From NCBI RefSeq assembly GCF_003144395.1, contig NZ_PENZ01000034.1:434001-498000 (forward strand): a DNA stretch of 64,000 nt, written 5' to 3'. A model generated the notes under the pieces. It searched no databases and was not told the origin of the DNA. It was given only the letters and a program-made list of their open reading frames with translations. The translations under genes were made by a program, and so were the position numbers. The stretch comes from Proteus faecis (GTDB lineage: Bacteria; Pseudomonadota; Gammaproteobacteria; Enterobacterales; Enterobacteriaceae). This document shows, piece after piece, positions 55,707 through 64,000 of the stretch (its first letter is position 1; every line of letters begins with the position of its first letter).

Positions 55707-57272
55707 ATGACAATAGCCTGCCACTTTTCACAATTGACTATCGAATTTAATCAGCAAAGTCTTTTTCCACCTTTAACTCGTGCATTGTCTTGTCAGCAAA
55801 ATGCATTAATAGGCCATAACGGTAAAGGAAAGTCTGTACTATTAAGATTATTAGCACAAAAAATATTACCAACCACTGGCCAAGTTAATTGGAATATCCC
55901 CTTTGTTCACGTTGAACAATTAACTCGATTACAAGGTAATACACTTGCTCAAGCATTAGACATTCATGAAATTTATCAAGTATTTCAACGTGTTGATGCC
56001 GGCATTGCCACATTAGAAGATATTGAGTTACTCGATGGCAAATGGCAATTTCCTGTTATGTGGCAAAATATATTAAATTCAGCACAACTTCCTGTCGCAT
56101 TAGATACTCCGATTGCACATCTCAGCGGTGGAGAACAAACACGTTTAGCGCTATGTCGTGCTTTTTTATGTGAAAATAGTTTTTTACTCTTAGATGAACC
56201 AGATAACCATCTTGATTATCAGGGACAACAATGGCTAATAAAACAATTAGCTCAGCACAAAGCTGGCTCTCTTATTGTTAGTCATAATCGAAACTTGCTC
56301 TCGTATGCTGATACTATTTTTGAATTAAGTGAGAAAGGTTTATTTGAATATGGTGGAAATTATACTTTATATGAGACACAAAAACGTGCAGAAATAGCAT
56401 CGTTGGAAGCAGCAAGTGATCGACTAAACAGCCAAATTAAAAATGAAAAACGCCAGCAACAATCGACATTACAAAAAGCAGCACAACGGAAACGACAAGG
56501 CGAATCAATCAGGAAAAGTGGATCTCAGTGCTTACTTTTATTAGATATGCAAACAAATCGGGCTGAACAACGACAATCTGCAGTTGCTAAACGGCATCAG
56601 CGTATAATTGATGATATGCAATCTCAAAAGCAAAGCATCGATGAAGAAAAAGCACATGTTCATCAGCAGAAAATGGTATTAAATTATCAAAGTGATGGTC
56701 ATCGTTTAAATGTATTTGTTAATAATCTTCAGCTTCCATATGGTTATCAGCACCCTATTTCATTTTCAGCTTATGGGAATGAGCATTGGCATATTCAAGG
56801 TAAAAATGGATGTGGAAAGTCAACATTATTAAAATGTTTGATCAAACAATTTGCACCACTTTCTGGTGAATTTCGTCTCAACAAAGACTTTTGTTATCTT
56901 GATCAACATCTGACTTTACTTGATAAAACATTGCCGGTTGCACAAGCACTACACCAATATCAACCCGCGATTTCTATCGAGCAATGGCGAACACGTCTTG
57001 GAATGTTAAGAATTAGAAGTGATAAATCGTTACTGCCACTTGAAAAACTAAGTGGTGGTGAGCAATTAAAAGCAACATTATTGGCTTTAACACATAGCCC
57101 AAAACCACCTGCGATATTATTACTTGATGAGCCAGATAATCACCTTGATATAGAATCCAAACAACTATTGGAAGATCTACTCGTTGAATATCAAGGCACA
57201 TTATTATTAGTTTCGCATGATGAAACCTTTGTTGAACGCTGTGGTATTACGCACACGCTGGTATTAGGCTAG
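55707..57272 (+). CDS. ABC-F family ATPase (two ATP-binding cassettes, no membrane domain)
   Basis: A 521-residue protein with two cassettes. Walker A motifs are GHNGKGKS (about residues 37-44) and GKNGCGKST (about 368-376). Signatures are HLSGGEQTRLALCRAFL and KLSGGEQLKATLLAL, Walker B LLLDEPDNHLD in both halves. The charged helical linker (about 225-335, including QIKNEKRQQQSTLQKAAQRKRQG) is typical of ABC-F. These proteins act on the ribosome; some give antibiotic resistance, others assist translation. It does not match Uup, YheS, EttA or YbiT by eye. AGGAGGT lies six bases before the ATG. Confidence 0.85.
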   Translation: MTIACHFSQLTIEFNQQSLFPPLTRALSCQQNALIGHNGKGKSVLLRLLAQKILPTTGQVNWNIPFVHVEQLTRLQGNTLAQALDIHEIYQVFQRVDAGIATLEDIELLDGKWQFPVMWQNILNSAQLPVALDTPIAHLSGGEQTRLALCRAFLCENSFLLLDEPDNHLDYQGQQWLIKQLAQHKAGSLIVSHNRNLLSYADTIFELSEKGLFEYGGNYTLYETQKRAEIASLEAASDRLNSQIKNEKRQQQSTLQKAAQRKRQGESIRKSGSQCLLLLDMQTNRAEQRQSAVAKRHQRIIDDMQSQKQSIDEEKAHVHQQKMVLNYQSDGHRLNVFVNNLQLPYGYQHPISFSAYGNEHWHIQGKNGCGKSTLLKCLIKQFAPLSGEFRLNKDFCYLDQHLTLLDKTLPVAQALHQYQPAISIEQWRTRLGMLRIRSDKSLLPLEKLSGGEQLKATLLALTHSPKPPAILLLDEPDNHLDIESKQLLEDLLVEYQGTLLLVSHDETFVERCGITHTLVLG

Positions 57273-57282
57273 ATTAGATAAA

Positions 57283-57311
57283 AAAACTGCGCTATAAAAA
57301 AGCGCAGTTCT
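57283..57311 (-). terminator. Terminator of cutC, also hairpin after the ABC-F gene
   Basis: AACTGCGCT (57285-57293) pairs perfectly with AGCGCAGTT (57301-57309). On the minus strand TTTTTT follows; on the plus strand the tail is not T-rich. Confidence 0.85.
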
Positions 57312-57331
57312 AGAATATTTAATCCGTCTAA

Positions 57332-58084
57332 TCAAGATGCTAATGGCGCATAAATACTCATAATATCTTTCATTGCTTCAACAGTATCTTCATCCACACA
57401 GTAATGCGTAAATTCATCAATCTCACTGTCAGAGCTCATCGTTACACCCGCTTTACGATAAATCATGGTTGAAGGTGCCACTTTTCCTGCTGAGCTGTGT
57501 ATTTCTTTTAATCCTGTATCTAGGAATTTTTGGATATTACTAAGCCTTACACCCGCACCCGCCATAATTATAGGGCCTTGTGTTTTTTCATTTAACGTTC
57601 GTAACAATGACAAGCCAAGTTCTGCATTCGGTTGCTGTCCTGACGTTAAAATACGAGAAACCCCCAACTGAGTCAGTTGTTCTAACGCTAATAATGGATT
57701 AATACACATATCAAAAGCACGATGAAAAGTAATAGCTAATGGACCTGCAAGCTCCATTAAAATTTCCATTTTAGGCAAATCAATATGTCCTTCTTCATTT
57801 AAAAGACCAACAACTGCTCCTGAAAAGCCCATATCACGGATCAAACTAATATCATTTTTCATTGCTGAAAAATCAGCTTGTGAATAACAAAAATCACCAC
57901 CACGCGGGCGAACGATAGGATGAACGGGAATACGAACCAACTCTCTGACTTGTCGTAGCATTCCATAGCTTGGCGTAATGCCGCCTTCTGCCGGACTCGT
58001 GCACAGCTCTATTCTGTCTGCGCCTGCTCGTTCTGCTACCAACGCACATTCAGCGCCAAAACAACAAATCTCCAATGTAGCCAT
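57332..58084 (-). CDS. cutC: CutC family protein
   Basis: A 250-residue TIM-barrel protein with [25 protein letters not shown] at the N terminus, [14 protein letters not shown] and VTFHRAFDM-type [14 protein letters not shown]. It has been called a copper homeostasis protein, but the E. coli phenotype was later traced to the sRNA MicL encoded at the cutC 3' end. ATG 58084 (MATLEIC) is chosen for its AGAGGG upstream and match to E. coli; the ATG at 58099 is an alternative. Confidence 0.92.
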   Translation of the reverse strand: MATLEICCFGAECALVAERAGADRIELCTSPAEGGITPSYGMLRQVRELVRIPVHPIVRPRGGDFCYSQADFSAMKNDISLIRDMGFSGAVVGLLNEEGHIDLPKMEILMELAGPLAITFHRAFDMCINPLLALEQLTQLGVSRILTSGQQPNAELGLSLLRTLNEKTQGPIIMAGAGVRLSNIQKFLDTGLKEIHSSAGKVAPSTMIYRKAGVTMSSDSEIDEFTHYCVDEDTVEAMKDIMSIYAPLAS

Positions 58085-58238
58085 ATCATCCCTCTCCATC
58101 CTTAATAAAGAAAGTAATCAGAAAATAAATATCATTTCTCAGCGATTACTAACAATAGTTGTCGAATATCGTTATTCATTCAATTCCACTATCAGAGTTT
58201 TGTGCTGACACAAGCAAACTATTTTCTGAAAATGTCGT

Positions 58239-58793
58239 TCAACACTCACTTTCTACAATTTCAAGTAACGAATAAGGATGATACTTCACAGTGACTTTTC
58301 CATTAGAAATGGCCACCGTTGGATTAGGTAAACGCTCTTTCTCACCTTTAGGTTCACTGATTTTTAAGCTCACATTTTCTGGTAATGTTTGGGGTAAAAA
58401 AGACATGACTCGACTCACTAGCTCTCTTGGTTCGACGGAGATTACTTGCTCAATATGCTCCCAACCTTGATATTCATATGTTTTATTTGTGGGAAAAGGC
58501 AATTCAACAATTGAAACAGATTGATTTAAAATAGTTAATGGCGTTTCTAATTGAAATAGATATATTGGGCGCCCGTTAATCACATTATCAGAAATACACT
58601 TTCCACACTGACTTAATCCTATTCGCCACTGCTCAGCCAAAGCCAAATCGTGACAACGTAACGATACATGATCAGTGGGATAGATAGCTAAATCTATACC
58701 CAAACTATCGGCAAATAGTGTCATATTTTCTTCAAACAAAGAAAGCTCACGAGTTAAATCATTTAATTGAGAAATTGAAGAAAATAGCACCAT
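58239..58793 (-). CDS. yecM: YecM family protein
   Basis: A 184-residue protein matching E. coli YecM: DHVSLRCHDLALAEQWRIG, NVINGRPIYLFQLETPL, SIVELPFP and KGEKERLPNPTVAISNGKVTVKYHPYS. The fold resembles vicinal-oxygen-chelate metal enzymes; the activity is unknown. It lies between cutC and argS, divergent from argS, as in E. coli. Confidence 0.92.
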   Translation of the reverse strand: MVLFSSISQLNDLTRELSLFEENMTLFADSLGIDLAIYPTDHVSLRCHDLALAEQWRIGLSQCGKCISDNVINGRPIYLFQLETPLTILNQSVSIVELPFPTNKTYEYQGWEHIEQVISVEPRELVSRVMSFLPQTLPENVSLKISEPKGEKERLPNPTVAISNGKVTVKYHPYSLLEIVESEC

Positions 58794-58965
58794 TTTGAAT
58801 AACCTTAATGAAAAAACAGAGAAAAAACCTTAAAGATAAGGCTGAGATGGTAGCATGTTCTAGCCGGAATATGTTATAAATTCAAGGTTAATCCTAATTC
58901 TTTATAAGAAACCTGTCAGGCTTTTGTCGTCAGGTTTTATTTTCTCAATTATTTAAGGTAACCCG

Positions 58966-60696
58966 GTGAATATTCAGGCTTTTCTTTCAGAAAAAATCAG
59001 TGTGGCAATGTGTGCTGCTGGCGCACCCGCTGATAGCGAACCTCTTGTCCGTCAGTCAGCCAAAGTACAGTTTGGTGACTATCAGGCAAATGGTGTCATG
59101 GGAGCTGCAAAAAAAATGGGGATCCCGCCCCGACAACTCGCAGAAAAGATCCTAGAAAAGCTTGATATTACGGATATAGCAGATAAAGTTGAAATCGCAG
59201 GTCCGGGTTTTATCAATATCTTTTTATCTCCACAATGGGTTGCAAAGCAAGCTGAATACGCATTAGCAGATGAACACCTAAACGTAACCCCAGTTGAACC
59301 TCAAACTATTGTTATCGACTATTCATCTCCGAATGTTGCAAAACAGATGCACGTTGGCCACTTACGCTCGACCATTATTGGTGATGCAAGTGCACGTACC
59401 TTATCTTTCTTAGGTCATAATGTTATTCGTGCTAATCACCTTGGTGATTGGGGTACGCAATTTGGTATGTTAATTGCGTACTTAGAGAAAAAACAGAATG
59501 AAAATGCCGCTGATATGGCGTTATCCGATCTGGAAGAGTTCTATCGTGAAGCGAAAAAACACTATGATGAAGATGAAGTGTTCGCAGAACGTGCGCGTAA
59601 TTACGTTGTGAAATTACAAAGTGGTGATGAATACTGCCGTACAATGTGGCGTAAATTAGTTGATATCACCATGCAACAAAACCAAGTGACTTATCAGCGC
59701 CTTAACGTCACATTAACCGAAGATGACATTATGGGTGAAAGCCTTTATAACCCAATGTTGGCAGGTATTGTTGCTGATTTAAAAGCAAAAGGTCTTGCAG
59801 TAGAAAGTGAAGGTGCAACCGTTGTTTTCCTTGATGAATATAAAAACAAGGAAGGCGAACCTATGGGTGTTATCGTTCAGAAAAAAGATGGTGGCTACCT
59901 ATATACAACAACAGATATTGCTTGTGCAAAATACCGTCACGAAACATTACATGCTGATCGCGTACTTTATTATATCGACTCTCGTCAGCACCAACATTTA
60001 ATGCAGGCTTGGACAATTGTCCGCAAAGCAGGCTACATTCCTGATTCAATGTCTCTTGAACACCATATGTTCGGTATGATGCTAGGTAAAGATGGTCGTC
60101 CGTTTAAAACTCGTTCTGGTGGCACTATTCGTTTAACTGACTTACTCGATGAAGCTCAAGAAAGAGCCCGTACATTAATCGCTGAAAAAAATCCAGATAT
60201 GGATAAAGACGAATTAGATAACGTTGCTCGTGTTGTGGGTATTGGGGCTGTTAAATACGCTGATTTATCTAAAAATCGTACAACAGATTACATCTTTGAT
60301 TGGGATCTGATGTTAAGTTTCGAGGGGAACACAGCACCTTATATGCAATATGCTTATACTCGTGTTGCCTCAATTTTCAAACGTGCAGACATTGATGAAG
60401 ATGCGCTAACACAACCTATCGCACTAACACAATCTCATGAAAGACAGCTTGCATTACGTTTAGTCCAATTTGATGAGACGATTATGCAAGTTTCTCGTGA
60501 AGGAACACCTCACGTTATGTGTGCTTATCTTTACGATTTGGCACAAACCTTCTCTGGCTTTTATGAAAACTGCCCTATCTTATCTGCTGAAGATGAAAGC
60601 ACTCGCCAAAGTCGTCTAAAACTGGCTCGCTTAACCGCGAAAACTTTAAAACAAGGTTTAGATACTTTGGGTATTGAAACGGTAGATAGAATGTAA
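58966..60696 (+). CDS. argS: Arginyl-tRNA synthetase
   Basis: A 576-residue class I synthetase. The HIGH-type motif lies in [15 protein letters not shown] near residues 128-136; the KMSK motif is degenerate ([11 protein letters not shown]), as in E. coli. The C-terminal DALR anticodon-binding domain has [15 protein letters not shown]. The start is GTG (58966), also GTG in E. coli, with AAGGTAA upstream. A strong terminator follows. Confidence 0.98.
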   Translation: MNIQAFLSEKISVAMCAAGAPADSEPLVRQSAKVQFGDYQANGVMGAAKKMGIPPRQLAEKILEKLDITDIADKVEIAGPGFINIFLSPQWVAKQAEYALADEHLNVTPVEPQTIVIDYSSPNVAKQMHVGHLRSTIIGDASARTLSFLGHNVIRANHLGDWGTQFGMLIAYLEKKQNENAADMALSDLEEFYREAKKHYDEDEVFAERARNYVVKLQSGDEYCRTMWRKLVDITMQQNQVTYQRLNVTLTEDDIMGESLYNPMLAGIVADLKAKGLAVESEGATVVFLDEYKNKEGEPMGVIVQKKDGGYLYTTTDIACAKYRHETLHADRVLYYIDSRQHQHLMQAWTIVRKAGYIPDSMSLEHHMFGMMLGKDGRPFKTRSGGTIRLTDLLDEAQERARTLIAEKNPDMDKDELDNVARVVGIGAVKYADLSKNRTTDYIFDWDLMLSFEGNTAPYMQYAYTRVASIFKRADIDEDALTQPIALTQSHERQLALRLVQFDETIMQVSREGTPHVMCAYLYDLAQTFSGFYENCPILSAEDESTRQSRLKLARLTAKTLKQGLDTLGIETVDRM

Positions 60697-60723
60697 TTTA
60701 TCGCTGTTTTCAAATCATAGTGA

Positions 60724-60758
60724 TAAAAAAACCGATGGTTAATACCATCGGTTTTTTG
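60724..60758 (+). terminator. Terminator of argS
   Basis: AAAAAACCGATGGT (60726-60739) pairs perfectly with ACCATCGGTTTTTT (60744-60757) around a 4-base loop. Confidence 0.9.
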
Positions 60759-60838
60759 TGTATCAAATTTTAATTCAAGATAGCTAAAAATACGTCAAAC
60801 AATGATGATCCAACCAAATTTTCAATGCTATTTAATTA

Positions 60839-61111
60839 TTAATCTTCGTTAGCAGTTATAACATCCTGACACAATAGCCCTCTAATATCTTTTGCCTCAA
60901 TCCAGCCATCAACACTATCTATTGGCTTACTAGGGCTGTATAAGCGGTCATTAACGTCTTTAGCGGTGAAAGCAAGCTGTTCATTCGTTTTGTCAAATAC
61001 ACCAACACAGTTAACAGGAGTGAGTTTTGAGGTGCTAATTTTTCCATCAGCAGTGCAACCTGCAAGAAATAACGTAGCTAATGATATAGAAATGATAATT
61101 GCTTTTTTCAT
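60839..61111 (-). CDS. Small lipoprotein, function unknown
   Basis: A 90-residue protein with a signal peptide and lipobox LAGC at about residues 16-19. The mature part is about 70 residues with two cysteines (VNCVGVF and LLCQDV) that could form a disulfide. AAGGAG precedes the ATG at good spacing, supporting a real gene. I do not recognise the family, and the neighbours give no clue. Confidence 0.7.
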   Translation of the reverse strand: MKKAIIISISLATLFLAGCTADGKISTSKLTPVNCVGVFDKTNEQLAFTAKDVNDRLYSPSKPIDSVDGWIEAKDIRGLLCQDVITANED

Positions 61112-62076
61112 AGTAGCTCCTTGACACTCTTATTTTTACCAAAATCACTAAGTGATTGTTTAGTCGTCTTTAAACTAGAAATATCTAATGACCGATAACT
61201 GCTTTAAGTATAACGAATAAATGGATAAATACTTGAGTTATTGAGCTATTAAGGAGAAATATTGACAAGGACTAGAAAAGAGAGGGAAAAACAGAAAACA
61301 GCGGCGGACAAATGAAAGCGATAATTAGTGTACCATACTGAATTCACAGTAATCTAATTACCTATTAATAATAGATTTAGCATTAATTTCATTATTCACA
61401 CGACTTATTGTTTACTGCTTATCCCCAGCAATCGTATTACCTATTTGAAGCGCAGACAAAATAGATATGATCACTTTCAGTAGTACTGAACGATAACAAG
61501 CAAATAACTTTACAGTCACTGTTAATCTACCTGAATAAAGAAATAATAATATGTCTCAAATCAAAAAAATCAAATATTTTAAAATATACTGCAATTTTTT
61601 GAAATATTTGTAATATCTCATCATTAAGTAAGAAATATTTAACAGATGTGTCAATTTTTAAACCTCTACAACACAAGAGAGTTTATCTAAAAAAAGATAA
61701 TTCGTCAAACCGTAAGTACCTAGAATATAGCGTCTATTTTTTTACTTTATGTAGAATCTCACGACTAGTAAACAAATTGTCTAAAGATATTCGATATGAT
61801 TAATGTTTAGATAAATTTATCAATATCAATTAAAAAATGCATTCCAATACTGGAAAACTGTATAAATCATTTAGAAATTGGAAAAAAAATTTAATAAAAA
61901 AAATAGTAAGAAAAAAGATTTTTGCATTTTTCTCACTTTTTATTTTTTTAAGGATAGCCAAATCTACATAACTAAATGTTAGAAATGTGATCAATGTGGC
62001 ATTAAAAATAGTCTAAAAATAGAGAAAGGTTCTAAATAAGGAAAATTGCATTGATGAAAAGATTGTTAATTTTGCA
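61112..62076. other. About 1 kb without recognised genes
   Basis: An AT-rich gap between the small lipoprotein and murJ. It holds an inverted repeat CAAATATTT/AAATATTTG (61571-61579 with 61602-61610) and a hairpin GTAAGAAAAA/TTTTTCTCAC (61906-61915 with 61927-61936) followed by a T-rich tract. A 20-codon ORF at 61551-61613 has no support. No long ORF, RNA gene or mobile element is seen. Confidence 0.6.
61906..61951 (+). terminator. Terminator-like hairpin in the gap before murJ
   Basis: GTAAGAAAAA and TTTTTCTCAC form a stem with one mismatch, followed by TTTTTATTTTTTT. No plus-strand gene precedes it, so it may end an unannotated short transcript or be fortuitous in AT-rich DNA. Confidence 0.3.
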
Positions 62077-62106
62077 ACTCCTCACTTTTATACAAAAGCG
62101 AGGAGT
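62077..62106 (-). terminator. Hairpin after murJ
   Basis: ACTCCTC (62077-62083) pairs with GAGGAGT (62100-62106), with an inner CTTTT/AAAAG pairing across one A-C mismatch. On the minus strand the tail (TGCAAAATT) has few T, so efficiency is uncertain. Confidence 0.55.
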
Positions 62107-62120
62107 CTGTATTATCAGTT

Positions 62121-63656
62121 TTATAAAGCACGTAGTGAAAAATGGCGAGGTCTAAATCCTAGCGCATACAACGCAACAAAATAACTTCCTGCTCCGACTA
62201 CTACAACTAGCAGCAAGCGCAAGATACGCATTAGCATGTTGCCAACATCCCAACTTGGCATGATCCACAACATTCCAACTAATACAGCCGCCATTACGGC
62301 AAGCGCGATAATAAGTTTTAATAAGAACACAGGCCAACCAGCTAAAGGCTGATAAATATCTTTCTTACGGATCTGCCAAAACAACATAGAGGCATTAAAA
62401 CAAGCCGCAATACCGATCGAGAGCGCAAGACCTACATGTTTTAAACTACCAATAAACGCAAGATTCATTAATTGTGTGAGGATCAATGTTGCAATTGCAA
62501 TTTTTACTGGTGTTTTAATATCCTGACGTGAATAAAAACCTGGTGCTAATATTTTTATGATGATAAGCCCCATTAATCCAACACAGTAAGCGATTAACGC
62601 CTGTTGTGTCATGAGTGCATCATGCGCATTAAAGTTACCATACTGGAATAAAGACGCTGTTAAAGGTCCAGATAATACCGCTAAACCAATAGTACAAGGC
62701 AGTGCTAGTAAGAAACACAGTCTTAATCCCCAATCCATCAATTTTCTATATTCTTCAGTATTACCACTGGCAAAGCTTTTAGATAATGAAGGAAGTAAGA
62801 TTGTACCTAATGCAACGCCTAATACCCCTGTCGGTAATTCCATTAAACGGTCTGCATAATACATCCAAGAAACTGATCCAGACACTAAAAAAGAAGCAAA
62901 AATCGTATTGATAATTAACGATATTTGACTGACCGACACGCCCAAAATAGCCGGTCCCATCAATCTCATCACACGCCAAACACCACTATTTTTAAATGAA
63001 ACACGCGGTAAAACAAGCATACCGATTTTTTTCAAATGTGGTAATTGATAACCTAGTTGTAATATTCCCCCAGCAACAACTGCCCACGCCAATGCCATAA
63101 CAGGAGGATTACAATAAGGAGCGACCACTAAAGCGAAAAAGATCATACTGACATTGAGTAGCGTTGGTGCAAACGCGGGGACTGAAAAACGATTCCAAGT
63201 ATTTAAAATAGAGCCCGTCAATGAAGCTAATGATATCAGGAAAATATAAGGAAAAGTGATCCGTAATAAATCTGTCGTCAATTGAAACTTATCGGGTGAA
63301 CTACTAAAACCTGGTGCTGTAACATAAATCACCCAAGGCGCAGCAATAATACCAATGACGGTAACTACTGCTAGAATAAGCGTCAGCATACCCGAAACAT
63401 AAGCAATAAAGGTACGCGTAGCTTCCTCACCTTGCTGACTTTTATATTCTGCCAAGATCGGAACAAATGCTTGAGAAAATGCACCTTCCGCAAAAATACG
63501 ACGTAATAAGTTTGGTAATTTAAAAGCAACAAAAAAGGCATCGGTTGCCATACCTGCGCCAAAAATACGCGCAATAATTGCATCACGAATAAATCCTAGT
63601 ACCCGTGAAAATAAGGTCATAGAACTCACTGCTGCAAGTGATTTAAGTAAATTCAT
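62121..63656 (-). CDS. murJ: Lipid II flippase MurJ (MviN)
   Basis: A 511-residue inner-membrane protein, the E. coli length, with about 14 transmembrane helices. It begins [25 protein letters not shown] and keeps [27 protein letters not shown], which contains essential Arg residues of the MOP-superfamily flippase cavity. It moves lipid II across the membrane for peptidoglycan synthesis. ATG 63656 matches the E. coli start; the ORF is open to 63737 but the extra residues are unrelated. Confidence 0.96.
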   Translation of the reverse strand: MNLLKSLAAVSSMTLFSRVLGFIRDAIIARIFGAGMATDAFFVAFKLPNLLRRIFAEGAFSQAFVPILAEYKSQQGEEATRTFIAYVSGMLTLILAVVTVIGIIAAPWVIYVTAPGFSSSPDKFQLTTDLLRITFPYIFLISLASLTGSILNTWNRFSVPAFAPTLLNVSMIFFALVVAPYCNPPVMALAWAVVAGGILQLGYQLPHLKKIGMLVLPRVSFKNSGVWRVMRLMGPAILGVSVSQISLIINTIFASFLVSGSVSWMYYADRLMELPTGVLGVALGTILLPSLSKSFASGNTEEYRKLMDWGLRLCFLLALPCTIGLAVLSGPLTASLFQYGNFNAHDALMTQQALIAYCVGLMGLIIIKILAPGFYSRQDIKTPVKIAIATLILTQLMNLAFIGSLKHVGLALSIGIAACFNASMLFWQIRKKDIYQPLAGWPVFLLKLIIALAVMAAVLVGMLWIMPSWDVGNMLMRILRLLLVVVVGAGSYFVALYALGFRPRHFSLRAL

Positions 63657-63800
63657 AAAGTCATTCTGATTTTTGTTAAATAGAATAAAAAGAAAGGGAC
63701 TATACTCCGTCTCTAACATCGAAAAATCAATCTTCAATTCGCTAAGAATAGGCTAACTCAGCTTACCTTCGACTAACCAAAGAGATTAAAAAATAGCTTT

Positions 63801-64000
63801 TTATGGCTTCGTGAGTATTTTTCTCAACATCACTTCCAACATCGCGTGCTCCTCCCCCTCATTAAATTCAGGCTCGATAATATTTCTGCCCATAGAACCA
63901 TCTGCGATGACTAACAACCATGTTGCAACTTTCTCTGGTTCAAGTGTTGAGTCTATCTGCCCTTTTTTAATACCGTTTTTCAACATGGCAATCAAACGCT
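63801..64000 (-). CDS. TetR-family regulator, C-terminal fragment
   Basis: Only the last 66 or so codons are in the window; the gene continues past the right edge. The visible part, KKGQIDSTLEPEKVATWLLVIADGSMGRNI, resembles the C-terminal ligand and dimerisation domain of TetR proteins of the BetI/AcrR kind. The DNA-binding domain is not visible, so the call is tentative. Confidence 0.6.
   Translation of the reverse strand, partial: RLIAMLKNGIKKGQIDSTLEPEKVATWLLVIADGSMGRNIIEPEFNEGEEHAMLEVMLRKILTKP

Noticed and set aside
61551-61613. 20-codon ORF starting ATG 61551
   Set aside because: Composition is simple Lys/Ile/Tyr/Phe-rich sequence expected in AT-rich DNA, and the ribosome site is weak.

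Overview
The window is an AT-rich enterobacterial chromosome segment. Its core gene order largely matches Escherichia coli, in blocks: ydgH-arcD; ydbH-ynbE-ydbL and ldhA; ycgN-ycgM, ycgL-minCDE-rnd-fadD-yeaY-tsaB-yoaA-yoaB; mdtJI; zwf-hexR-pykA-lpxM-mepM-znuACB-ruvBAC-yebC-nudB-aspS; yecN-cmoA-cmoB; cutC-yecM-argS; murJ. The protein sequences and low G+C suggest Proteus (Morganellaceae), P. mirabilis or a close relative. That assignment is inferred from impression, not computed.

Layout. 1-5.9 kb: end of a DUF1471 gene, an arginine/ornithine antiporter and the helicase hrpA. 6.5-11 kb: a very AT-rich chaperone-usher fimbrial operon (pilin, chaperone, usher, second pilin) that looks acquired. 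11-17 kb: the YdbH/YnbE/YdbL envelope-lipid system, ldhA and a chemoreceptor. 17.5-22.6 kb: accessory genes (Nudix, divergent TetR and Rob-like regulators, secreted hydrolase, FetAB). 22.6-34.6 kb: ycgN to yoaB, with cell-division-site selection (MinCDE), RNase D, FadD, t6A synthesis (TsaB) and the YoaA helicase. 34.9-36.9 kb: a LysE-type exporter and the spermidine exporter MdtJI with a probable leader peptide. 37-51.9 kb: central carbon metabolism under HexR, lipid A acylation, zinc uptake under Zur, Holliday-junction processing (RuvABC), AspS. 52-60.7 kb: tRNA wobble-uridine modification (CmoAB), an unidentified membrane protein, an ABC-F ATPase with a possible translational attenuator, CutC, YecM, ArgS. 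60.8-64 kb: a small lipoprotein, about 1 kb without recognised genes, MurJ and the end of a TetR gene.

Regulatory sites visible directly: a Zur box between znuA and znuC, two HexR-type palindromes between zwf and hexR, a LexA-type box before ruvAB that also forms the ruvC terminator, a FadR-like site before fadD, a flagellar sigma-28-like promoter before the chemoreceptor, and operator-like palindromes between the TetR and Rob-like genes.

The two observations I rate highest are (1) the leader ORF plus mutually exclusive hairpins and masked Shine-Dalgarno upstream of the ABC-F gene, and (2) the fimbrial chaperone that lacks both classical subunit-anchoring residues while its two subunits have acidic C-terminal tails. 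No CRISPR array, rRNA, tRNA, transposase or prophage was seen.
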